Shown: in pieces, positions 44,890 to 55,206 of the stretch
Position numbering within the stretch: position 1 is the first letter of the stretch
How the letters are laid out: the number at the start of each line of letters is the position of its first letter
Assembly (NCBI RefSeq): GCF_019175385.1
Contig: NC_083344.1
Span: 10,816,725 to 10,880,724 of the forward strand
Direction of reading: 5' to 3'
DNA length: 64,000 nucleotides
Source of the DNA: Lycium barbarum
Lineage: Eukaryota > Streptophyta > Magnoliopsida > Solanales > Solanaceae
Translations under genes and position numbers: made by a program
Notes under the pieces: model-generated
Seen by the model: the letters and a program-made list of their open reading frames with translations, nothing else
What the model was told of the DNA's origin: nothing
The model's database searches: none

Positions 44890-45441
44890 GAAGGCGCCAA
44901 TAAAAACATCAAGAAAATCCTCCAAAAGATGATTGATAACTACAAAGACTGGCATGAACAACTGCCATATGCATTACTGGGATATCGCACTACTGCCAGG
45001 ACTTCAACTGGAGACACTCCATACCTATTAGTGTATGGCACTGAAGCAGTAATACCAGCCGAAGTAGAAATCCCTTCACTTCGAATAATAAAAGAAGCTG
45101 AGTTGGACGATGCGGAATGGATCTGCAAGAGGTATGAGCAACTAGCTCTGATAGATGAAAAGAGGATGATTGTTGCTTGCCATGGTCAACTATACCAACA
45201 AAGGATGGCGCGAGATTTCAACAAACATATGAGAACAAGGGTGTTTCAAATCGGGCAATTAGTGCTCAAATGAATATTCCCAAATCAAGAAGAATACAAA
45301 GAAAAGTTTGCACCAAATTGGCAAGGCCCGTATATAGTACGAAAGGTACTATCAGGAGGAGCTGTGGTACTTGCTGAAATGGATGGTCAAGAGTGGCCAA
45401 GAGCAATAAATTCAGATGCCATCAAGAGATACTACGTGTGA
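44890..45441 (+). pseudogene. Integrase C-terminal part of element C
   Basis: Begins in ANKNIKKILQKMIDNYKDW, the helix that follows the third catalytic residue. It continues with YALLGYRTTARTSTGDTPY and, after a TGA at 45271 (probably CGA in relatives), with the GPY/F part NWQGPYIVRKVLSGGAVV. It ends at the natural TGA 45439-45441. The HHCC finger and the first two catalytic Asps are absent because of an internal deletion. The codon GAA just before GAN could be the old catalytic Glu. It cannot function. Confidence 0.9.
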
Positions 45442-48344
45442 AGAAGAAGATAACTATGAAGATTTAGAGTTTCCATAGTTTAGGTTTTCTTTAGTGGCAT
45501 TCCCTTTGTTTGTAATTTTACATTTTTCTTAGAAAAAACCAAATCCAAAATCATGTACGAACTATGCAAGGACCTAATTCCCTATACTTATAAGGGGATA
45601 CGTAGGCACTTTTCCAAGCTCGATCGCTTTAACCAAAAAATCCAAAATTACGTATTTTGAACTAAGTTATGACCTGATTCCCATCTGGGATACTTAGGCG
45701 CTTTTTGAGTTCGGTCTGACCAAAAATTCCAATATGTTTACCCCGAACTACGTCTCGACCTGATTTCCGAAACGGGATACGTAGGCGCTCTCCCGAGCTT
45801 GACCATTCCAAACAAGATTCCCAATAAACCTGAGGAAACTTCAGAAATGATTCAGCAAGAGAAAGATAAAGATAACCCCACAAGGAAACTGGGGCAGAAT
45901 CTTTGAGAAGGATCTCAAATATTCCTCAAGCGCGGTGAAATCAAGAAAAGACAAGTACACACTTACACTGGGGAAAATATTTTGAGAGGGTCTCAAAATC
46001 CTTCGACATGGTGAAACTTAAGTTGGTACAAAGACGTACATAAACTGGGGGAAAATTTTCAAAAGGGATTCGAAAATTTCACAAGTCAAGATCAAAAGGA
46101 GGAAAGAGGCGAAAGACCTTGTTTCAGTAACCAATGTCATGACATTAAAAGGGCGTATGTAAAATATTATTTTAAAAACGTATCTAATGTACCAAAGTAT
46201 GCATATATTTTCCAAAATCACCGCCAAAAAACTTTTCAGCTCTGGTAGAAAAAATAAAAGATTTTAAGGAAAATGAGCATCCTTTCCTGCCAAAATATGA
46301 ATGGAAGAAGTGCATGCGCAGAAGAGAGGTCCACCATATAGGAAACTGACAAATTGTTTTATGGATGCAGGAACAAACGAGCATGGATGTTTTACACTAA
46401 CTCGTTTGCTAGAATTCTTAAAACGGGGTAATGACAACGAGCCAAGTGAAGAAGAAGCGTCTGGGAATAGCGGCACAAAACGAGTGTGCGAAAGGGTAAT
46501 GAAGCCCTCCCCAAGTAAAGTTTTCTTTACGCTGATAAGTTTGTTCATTTTGCAAAGCACGAAGATTTTTACAAAAGAAAAACTTTAAAGACTACTGGAA
46601 GATATAATCACAGTACCAAAAGTTGGGTCTCCACTAAACAGTATTGTATAAAGGTATTGAGACCCCGGCCTAGACATCGCATGGCTTGCCTTGATACATT
46701 GGCTGAGTGGACATCCAAAAATCTAAAATTTAAAATGACATGTTGATATCAGTATTGAAATGTCGTATTCACAATCGAGTCTAGTCCTTTTGGAAGATGT
46801 GAACCCTGTCGACGGGTGGGTATTCTTCCCGGAGTCAAAAAAGGAAAGTATAAGTCTTGCCACCAAGGTAAGCTTCGTTCCTCAAAATGACGATATGGAT
46901 TAAATGACTACGTACCGAAAGGGCTGAGTCGTCATCCATATATATAGCCAAAAATAGGTAGCATAATTCCGGGGTTGATGTCCGCAATCGTTGATATACG
47001 AATGTGATTCCTATATCAAGATTTGCGATCGTTATTGCAGTCTATCTCAAGTTAACGTAATCATGGTTCAGGGATAGTGGTAGTCATGAGAAAAGGCTCC
47101 GCACTTGAACATGTAGTAGTTAACTTGAAAATTATGACTAAATGTTGTAATTCCGGATAGAGAGGTTAGTAGTCATCATGAAAGGAATATGATACTGCAC
47201 TCTGATGTGCAGTCTACATTTTGGTATTTTTTACTATAAGTAATGTGGTCCCGAACTGGTATACCGCAAGCTTCGTATGAGGATAACGATGCAGTCGACA
47301 CCAGATTTACGACAGTCACCACAATATGTGAAAATGATATGAGTCCAAATTTTCAGGGGTAGCGGATGTCATAAGAAACAAAAATGACCCCGTACTTAAA
47401 AATATGGTTTTCATTAGTAGCATCTTGCTTACGAAAACGACAACCAGACTAGGTGTGTAGGTTCGCAGAAATACGGTATAGCCCGACCCAGATCCCAACA
47501 GAAGTTATCATTGAACAATGAAAACATCTAAAAATGACGAAAAAAGATCCAGTCAAAGTATCATAATTATTATCCAGAGTAGATCATTTTTTCAAAAAAA
47601 TACACACTTGCAGGAGAAAAGAAAGAAGACGGACAAGCATTTGCGAAAAGACGGACGTAATATTGGAGGACGACATCAATGTCAACAAAATGGCAAAATA
47701 CCATTCAAGTATGACTACATTAAAATCAAAATTTCCAAAAAACCCTAACACGCAGGACTCAGCATTTGGAGATGGCTAAAAGCTACCAAGGTAGGAAGCA
47801 AGAGCCACACTCAAGACATGCGGAGCGAACGTGGAACTTTTCTTGGGAACCGAACAAAGATTGTGTACGAGAGTCAATCTTTCTACACCAGGGATTGGAG
47901 ATCGCTTCAAACATCAACACTAATAAGCCTTTTCAAAAAACAGCTTTTGGTTCGGATTTTCAACCGGAAATAGCCAAAGGGGTTCCCACATAAAGAAATA
48001 TTCCTTTTTAGATTATTGAGTCGAACTACAATTGGCCTGATTCTCAAAGCCAGGGATATGTAGGCTACTCAAATTTCGAGGATCGGCCATATTCCAATAA
48101 TTATCTCGAGACACCTCGAGATAGTTTAAAGAAAACTCTTTATTTCATAGTCTTCATAGAGTCAGAACTACAAACGAACTCATATAGCCTAAGATAAGTA
48201 GGAAGCCCAAAAATCGGGGTCTGGCCATACTTTCAAACTTTTGGGCAAAAGAAGGCTGTAATTTCTTTTATTCGGTGAAAATTAGGTTTGCCAAATTCGC
48301 TGCTCAAGGATAGCCTTACCATCCTCGAACTCCGAAGGGGCAGC
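45442..48344 (+). other. Element C 3' untranslated region with tandem motifs and polypurine tract
   Basis: About 2.9 kb without a believable gene. Three ~90-bp tandem copies carry 'gacctgattcc' and GGGATACGTAGGC (at 45595, 45687 and 45774); a further GGGATATGTAGGC lies at about 48054. Next to them three ~82-bp copies carry 'actgggg.aaaat' and 'gagaaggatctcaaa' (near 45886, 45967 and 46048). GAAGGGGCAGC (48334-48344) is the polypurine tract before the 3' LTR. Short frames such as 46301-46588 have no recognisable domain. Confidence 0.75.
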
Positions 48345-49534
48345 TGTTGACACCTAATTTTCACCTCATAAAATGCGTATTTTAATTTTTAAATTTTTCA
48401 AGTCCAAGACGGAGTAAGGATTCCCATAAGAAATTAAAATTTAAAAATCACGAGAAAATTACAAAAATTGACATTTAATTATTATTTTCATAAAAATTAT
48501 ATATTGCAAGAAATTATGAGTTATTTACTTTCACAAACGTGATTTGAAAAGAAGATACATATCCCGCTTCGTCTAACTCGGGAAAATTGTTAATTAAAAA
48601 TGACGTATTAATTACAGCTCATTTTGACCGTATTTTTATGAATTACGGCCCATTTTGACTGCATTTTTTCACATTTATAAATATTGCTCTGAAGTATATC
48701 AATATTGGGCTCGTTTTGAAGCTCGTATTTTAAAATGACGTATTATAATTTTTATTTTGTCACAATATTATTTTACGAGGGGCGTATTAGACTAATTAAC
48801 CTAAAACTATATAAAAACTATGCTACATTTTTATTAAAAACAAAATAAGAAAGGGATTTTATCCATTTGTACCTTTATTGGTACTATCTGAATAAGGTCT
48901 TTTTGGGGGGATAAGTACGGCCAAAAAGCCTATTTTTGTCCATAGAATTCTAAATGCTTAGTTGGATAATTTTGGAAATTTGAATAGGGATTTTGGGGGA
49001 AAAAGTATGGTCAAGTGGCTTATTTTTGTCTATAGAATTCTAATTGCTTTGTTGGATGATTTTTGAAAATTTGAATAAGGATTTTGGGGGGAAAAGCTAT
49101 GGCCACATGGCCTATTTTTGTCCATGGAATTCTAAATTTGCTTGCCTACAAATAGAAGGGATGAACATTAAGAAAAAGAGATTTTTTTTGGGGGGGGGGG
49201 GTGCGTGTGGAGGGGAACATTTTTTAGAGGAAAAGAAAAAAGGGAATCTTCTTTTTCTATTTTTGGGAAAAAGAGAGGGAAAGAACGAAGAAAAAAAAAG
49301 AAGAGAAAAAAGAAAAAAAAGAGTTCAAATTTGGCATCCTAAAAGCTAAAGTTTGATATATATTTTCAAAGCTTAGCAACAAAAGATACAAATATAAGAT
49401 ATACATATAGAAAAAGAAAAAAAAAAAGGGGTTTAAAGATTTGTGAAGTGTTTGGTGCTGGAGGTAGATTGAACCAATCCTCATTTTGATCTTTAGGTTG
49501 CCCCATCAAAAGGTAACCTCTCATTCTATCATTT

Positions 49535-49926
49535 ATTTCATTTCTAGTTATGATTATATATTTATTATGATACTTGTGTTAGTTAAAAATAATTCTTTGC
49601 TAGCTTAGTCTTGTTTGATGATTAAGTGGATATTATGTGAATTTGATACCATTTGAAAAAATGAAAATAAATTAGAAGTTTGATTTAGACAATGTTAAGT
49701 GATTTTAGGTTAGTTAAACTGATATTTTTTATTTCATTTCTAGATATGATTATATATTTATTGTGATACTTGTGTTAGTTAAAAATATTTCTTTGGTAGC
49801 TTAGTCTTGCTTGATGATTAAGTGGATCTTATGTGAATTTGATACCATTTAAAAAAATGAAAATAAATTAGAAGTTTTATTTAGACAATGTTAAGTGATT
49901 TTAGGTTAGTTAAATCAATAAAAATA
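49535..49926 (+). repeat. 196-bp tandem duplication specific to C 3' LTR
   Basis: Both copies start ATTTCATTTCTAG, pass through 'agcttagtcttg' and 'gaagttt', and end near 'gtgattttaggttagttaaa'. The 5' LTR has one such copy plus the older diverged relative. The duplication therefore arose after insertion or by uneven exchange. Confidence 0.75.
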
Positions 49927-50193
49927 AGAAAGAGAGATTTCATCCCTTATTTCAGTTTTAGTTATGATTATATGTTATTTATGATGTTTGTGCAATTGAA
50001 AAGGACTATGTGTGAGCCTAACTTTGTTTACATGATTAAGTGAGTATCCTATGGATTTATTACTATTTTTGACAATGTTAAGTGATTTTAGGTTAATTAA
50101 AATTGATAAAAATAAGAAAAAATAGTAGCTTAATTTAGAATTTCGACATTGTGTTGATAGGTTTAGTGTGATTTATTCATTCTAGTTAGCTTT

Positions 50194-50194
<1 letters not shown>

Positions 50195-50250
<56 letters not shown>
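50195..50250. repeat. (AT)n microsatellite in C 3' LTR
   Basis: A long AT run, corresponding to the mixed AC/AT run of the 5' LTR at 24684-24740. Confidence 0.9.
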
Positions 50251-50254
<4 letters not shown>

Positions 50255-51633
50255 TAAATTAAAAAATGTTAGTTCTTGTGAGTATGTTATTAATTTATAG
50301 CAACTATTGGGCCTTTTGCATAAATTGTCCTTTTATTTATACGTATGATAATTATGGGCTGGTTTAAAAGTATTGTAATTCTTTTTTTTTTTGGCTTTGT
50401 AAATTAAATAATTGACCTCGGCCTATTACTAATGTTTTGTACACCTATCTTTTGTGACCTCCCCAATTTGTTAGTGGATCTTTCGAGGCCCACTAACATT
50501 TCTAGATTGAGTCAACCCTATCATGGAAGGACTAAGGCATTGGAGAATAATTTGGAGCGGAAATATTTATTTATGCATTTTTCTATTAGGCTTGGTCGGC
50601 CCAATTCCCTACTCTTCATATTATTTACTTGATTATATATATGTATGCTTGTATATAAATTGGAACCCTGAATCAGATTATCACGCCTAAGAGTTGCTAA
50701 AATTGATTTCCAAAATTTTAAAAAAAAAAAAAAAAAACCGTTTAGGCAAATTTAGGATTGCGGATGATTTTGAGGATTTTGGATACCTTTGATATGATTT
50801 TGAACTTATAGGCAAACTTTAGGACTACTATGATTGATTTGAAACTTGAGTTAGAAAAGATGTTTTGTAAACTTGCATTATCACTTTGGGTGAAATATTT
50901 TGACTATTAAAAAGGTTAATGAATTAACATTGAGACTTTTTGTAAAGATTAAAACCAAGAATTAGATAAAAGTTCTAAAAATATGGCTAACCTATGCAGT
51001 ATATTAGTATGCCTATAAAAACTATTTTCTATACATAAAAAACATTTTTTCTAAAAAACCTTTTTCTAAACACTGGTGGGCTTACGTAGTGTTCTACTTG
51101 GGTTAACGCCTTCGGGTTTTAACTTAGGTGTTCTAGTCCGAAATTAAAAAAAAAAGCTCAATTTTGGGCAAAACTCTACCATTTTTCGTTTCTTGAAAAG
51201 GAGTGTTTTTGGCATGAATGACTAATTTCTATTTGCGAAAATATAAAACAAAAAACTGTTTTTATCACAAGCAATTTATATCTACAAAGGCATACTATTA
51301 GAACCCGTAGGTTAACCGTATTTTACGGATCCTTAATACCGAGGTGTCTAACACCTTCTCAGGGGATCACCAGAACCCTTACCCATACTTTGGTTAGATT
51401 AGGATTCTTTTAAAATTTAACAATTTTTAATGAACCCTTCTCGAACTGGTTTACCTAATTTCTTAAAAATTGGGTGGCGACTCTAAAATAAGTCCATTTA
51501 GAGCACCATCTACGTAGAAGTATATTTTGTTTTCCTTTTTTCCAGTACGATTGACAACCGTACTTCCCCGGGACACTTTTCTTTTTAAATGAGGCAAGTG
51601 CAAATACGAATCGGAAAAAATAGAACTGCTACA

Positions 51634-51638
51634 CTAAT
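51634..51638. repeat. Target-site duplication of C, right copy (ctaat)
   Basis: Differs from ctgat at 11728-11732 by one base. Confidence 0.7.
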
Positions 51639-52450
51639 GGTATTTGATGATCCAGGATGGGTGGCACTTAGACTTCGCGAGTCACCTTGGGTTGTGCTAC
51701 CGAGATGTCGATATTTCTGTCCGGAGTACATGTTTGCACAGCATTTGCATGGCATTGCATTGCATCCATACACTATTGCATTGCATTATGACTTGATTTG
51801 GAGATGATTCGATGTTGTACTTGTGATGTTGGATTCAAGTTGGTGTATTGAGATTTGGCATACTTGCGATTAGATGTTCTACTTAGGTGACGACGTATAC
51901 TTGGTTTCTACTATGTTGACTTATACTTGTTGGTTTATTTGCTTATCTTCTTTATTATCTGGATTGTGTTAGCTATACTTAGTCGGCCGATGATGCCTAC
52001 CAGTACTGTTGTATTGTGCTGACCTGCACTTGCTGCATTCCTTTATGAATGCAGAGTATCAAGTTGGATCTGCTTCCGTTACACGTGGCTGATAGTCGCT
52101 TCAGCATTATCTTCAAGTTTCCAAGGTGAGCATGGTCGTTCGCTGCCTTGAAGACTTCTCTATCATTATGTCTTATTCCTATTCAGAGACATAGAGACTT
52201 TAATGTATTATTATCCCAGACATGTATTTATTCCCTTAGATGCTCTTGTATTACTCAGACTGGACCCTGGGAGTGATTTTATTGTTCCACACTATCCTTA
52301 TTATATATACCTATCACGAGACTTAAGAATCTATACTTTTCCACTTGATTGATTCATTAATTATGTCTTTATATGTTGTTGGGTTGATGGTTCGCTTACC
52401 GAGGTGGGAAGATAAGTATCCTCACGGCTTTGGCAAAATTGGTCATGACA
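51639..52450 (+). mobile_element. Element D, remaining part of the 5' LTR
   Basis: Resumes the Tekay-type LTR interrupted at 11732, with 'gggtggcacttagacttcgc', the 'gcattgcatt' block, 'agtcggccgatgatgcctac' and the end GGTCATGACA at 52450. Confidence 0.85.
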
Positions 52451-52452
52451 AG

Positions 52453-52471
52453 TTGGTATCAGAGCCCTAGG
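52453..52471 (+). other. Element D primer-binding site
   Basis: TTGGTATCAGAGCCCTAGG, an intact initiator tRNA-Met type PBS three nucleotides after the LTR end. Confidence 0.9.
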
Positions 52472-52664
52472 TTACCCGGTCTATAATACAATAACGTGTT
52501 TAGTAGAGTCTCGTGGATCGATACGATGAGCTCCATACTTATCTGCGAGAGGCTATAGGACATTTAGTAAATCTCACTTTCTTTTCATTCTTTCGTGCTA
52601 TTTTATTCTAATTGGTATCTGGAAAGATCAAATTGGTATCTAACTCTTATCTCTTCTCTCACAG

Positions 52665-53401
52665 ATGGTGAGGACTCGAGCAACGATGGCCTGAGGTCAG
52701 ATGCCAGTGCCTGCTGCCACGGCTGGTACCTGAGGGCGAGCGACAGCCAGAGGGCGCGGCAGAGCGAGAGACCGCAGGGCTGACCCAGCTAGGGGCAGGG
52801 CTCCTGCGGTAGGGCAACGGCGAGAGAGGTCTCCGTCTCTCGAGCCCGAGTATCAGCCGGATCGAGGCCAGACCGCAAAGGATGGTGTGGCCCTAGCACA
52901 AACACAGCCTGAGATTACTTCTGATCAGGCCATGCATGACACTATGGCCAGAGTATTACTTCATCTTGATGCCTAGCAGGCGGCAGCCGGTGTTACTACT
53001 CCTGACCGGGGTTCACATACCAGAGTTGGGGCGCAGACCCCTGAGCAGGGACCTACGCCGATAGCACATCCCGCCGCAGCTATGGCTCCTTGCATTGATG
53101 CGACACCCGCTCCAGGTGATGATATTAGGCCCATGGAGGGTGTTGTTATGGCCGCGCTAGATTAGGACCTGGTTCGGAGATTCAGGAAGTTAGAGCCGCC
53201 GAGGTTTTCTGGTACTTCGTCTGAGGATGCTTATGAGTTTATTCTTGATATGCATGAGTTGTTGCACTGTATGGGGATAGTGGAGACCCATAGGGTTGAT
53301 TATGTGTCCTACTAATTTTGAGACGACGCAAAGACGTGGTGGAGGTATTTCGTGGCATGCAGACCTGAGGGTTCCCCTCCCCTAACTTGGACTCAGTTCT
53401 A
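52665..53401 (+). pseudogene. Gag fragment of element D
   Basis: Starts MVRTRAT at 52665 after the PBS and leader, like B's gag. It can be followed through QAMHDTMARVLLHLDA, PPRFSGTSSEDAYEFI and DDAKTWWRYFVACRPEG to LTWTQFYR. At 53401 it joins directly to LTR sequence, so the rest of gag and all of pol are gone. In-frame stops, for example TGA after ATMA, TAG in LHLDA*QAA, TAG in ALD*DLV, and TAA and TGA in SY*F*DDAK, stand at Gln or Arg codons of B. The deletion may have used the short 'accgatgatg' similarity at the joint. Confidence 0.88.
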
Positions 53402-53861
53402 CCGATGATGCCTACCAGTACTGTTGTGTTGTACTAACCTGCACTTGCTGCATTCCTTTATGAATGCAGAGTATCAGGTTGGATCTACTTTCGCTACACG
53501 TGGCTGATAATCGCTTCAGCATTATCTTCGAGTTTCCAAGGTGAGCATGGCCGTTCGCTGCCTTGAAGACTTCTCTATCATTATGTCTTATTCCTATTCA
53601 GAGACACAGAGACTTTTATATATTATTATCCCAGACATGTATTTATTCCCTTATATGCTCTTGTATTACTCAGACTAGATCCTAGGGGTGATTTTATTGT
53701 TCCACACTATCCTTATTATATATACCTATCGTGAGACTTATGTATCTATTTTTCCGCTTGATTGATTCATTAATTATGTCTTTATGTGTTGTGGGATTGA
53801 GGGTTCGCTTACCGAGATGAAAAGGTAAGTGCTGCATGGATTAGGCAAAATAGGTCATGGT
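53402..53861 (+). mobile_element. Tekay-type LTR 3' fragment
   Basis: Sequence from 'gatgatgcctaccagtactg' to a mutated LTR end 'ggtcatgg', parallel to 51990-52450. It is fused to the truncated gag at 53401, so it is probably what is left of D's 3' LTR. Confidence 0.8.
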
Positions 53862-54442
53862 AGATAGAACCTCTCAAACCACCGAGACGATCGGCTACAT
53901 ATACACTTGGCCGCCCCAGCGGCCCATCCCACTGCTATGGCGGTGCCGCTGGGACGGTAATGGTGCCGCCATGGAGAACACCAGTCCAGAATTTCCTAAA
54001 ATAAACACAATCTCAATCTAAAATCCTGACTAATACCCGAGGCCATCGACTCACGAACCACATACACATACACACATAAAAACACGCTACGGACGCACTC
54101 ATGGCCTCGAAATTCCTAATGTATGTCTCGTTGACCAAGTCAACCCCTGATACTTCAATTCTAACTTTCCAATCCAAGTCCCAAAATGCACCCGAGTGCA
54201 TTGGGAACCGAACCAGATATGCACACAAGTTCTAATTAGCATCCGGATCTATCGGAATCGACAGATTTTCGAAAAAGGTCCATTTACCCAAAATTCAACT
54301 TTGAGTCAACTCTTTTTTTTCTTTAAGCCAAATCTTCCCAAAAGCCACCCAAAATCAACCCCGAGCACCTTAGGAAGCATGCCAACGGTCCCCTCAGGTC
54401 AAAAGTGTCGAAAAGACTATAACGACCAATCGGGTCTTTACA
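53862..54442 (-). mobile_element. Inverted 5' part of a Tekay-type LTR
   Basis: On the minus strand it begins TGTAAAGACCCGATTGG at 54442, the LTR head, and runs leftwards through the U3 to the GC-palindrome cluster (about 53905-53990). Its orientation is opposite to both neighbours. Confidence 0.8.
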
Positions 54443-54902
54443 GATACCTACCAGTACTTGTTGTTTGTACTAACTTGCACTTGCTGCATTCTTTTATGAA
54501 TGCAGAGTTCCAAGTAGGATTGACCTCTGCTCCTCATGGCTGAGTTTGGTTCGAGAGTTGCTGCTTAGAGTCTTACAGGGACGTTCACCGCCTCGGAGAT
54601 TCTTCTTTTATTTTATGTCTTACTTGCTATTCCGAGACATATTTAGACTATTTATGTATTATTGATATGTCTAGACTAGTAGATTCTACTTAGTTTCTCT
54701 TGTATGACTAGATAGATTTCCGGGGTGGTTTTGATGTATTCCGCATATTCTATCTATTATAATGTCAGGCTTACGTATTTCTATCTCTTTTGCTTGTTTA
54801 ATTATTTATTATTCATGTCTTTGAAATTGTTGGAATAAGGGTTCGCCTACCAAGGTGGGAAAGGTAGGTACCTACACGACTTAGCAAAATTGGATCGTGA
54901 CA
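54443..54902 (+). mobile_element. Tekay-type LTR 3' fragment
   Basis: Starts 'gatacctaccagtac' and ends GGATCGTGACA at 54902. Its left edge abuts the TG terminus of the inverted piece exactly, as if that piece were the end of an insertion whose other end has been lost. Confidence 0.8.
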
Positions 54903-55206
54903 ATAAATGATCTCTTATGTGCCTTCAAGAAAAAACAACACCACATAATTTAAATATTAAACTCAAGAAAGATAAAAAATTTGAAGTATTATCTCTAACA
55001 TTGAAATATTAATTGAATTTTCTTTGGCAAGAGAAAGGGCGGAAAGATGGTGAAGATTTCATTGGAGAATCCAGAAAGGGAGAAAAGTAAAATCAACTTT
55101 TAGTAAAGAAATAAAAATTGAGAGGGAGCGGCTTCGTTGCTTTCAGGTGCACAAAGGAAGGGAACCTTGACTTTTTGTGGGTCCCGCAACGCCATTTATC
55201 AAAAAG
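54903..55206. other. Short unassigned stretch
   Basis: AT-rich at first, then purine-rich. I see no gene, repeat or transposon terminus in it. Confidence 0.5.

Larger units (their letters stand above)
11733..51633 (+). mobile_element. Element C: giant Tat/Ogre-like Ty3/gypsy element with two nested guests
   Basis: LTRs begin TGTTGACACC and end GCTACA. The flanking pentamers are ctgat (11728-11732) and ctaat (51634-51638), a target duplication with one change. Removing guests B (11843-23074) and A (29566-39069) and their duplicated pentamers leaves about 19 kb. That size, the extra ORF1 ahead of gag, the G-patch after the protease and the second RNase H remnant all match the Tat/Ogre lineage of plant Metaviridae. 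The coding regions are riddled with stops and the integrase core is deleted, so it cannot move by itself. Confidence 0.85.
48345..51633 (+). repeat. Element C 3' LTR
   Basis: 3,289 bp, TGTTGACACC to GCTACA. It matches the split 5' LTR (11733-11842 plus 23080-26006) throughout. It is about 250 bp longer, largely because a 196-bp block at 49535-49730 is tandemly repeated at 49731-49926. Confidence 0.9.

Noticed and set aside
46301..46588. 95-codon frame in the 3' UTR of C, considered as an envelope-like or accessory gene
   Set aside because: No signal peptide, membrane segment or known motif, and the surrounding frames are equally open.
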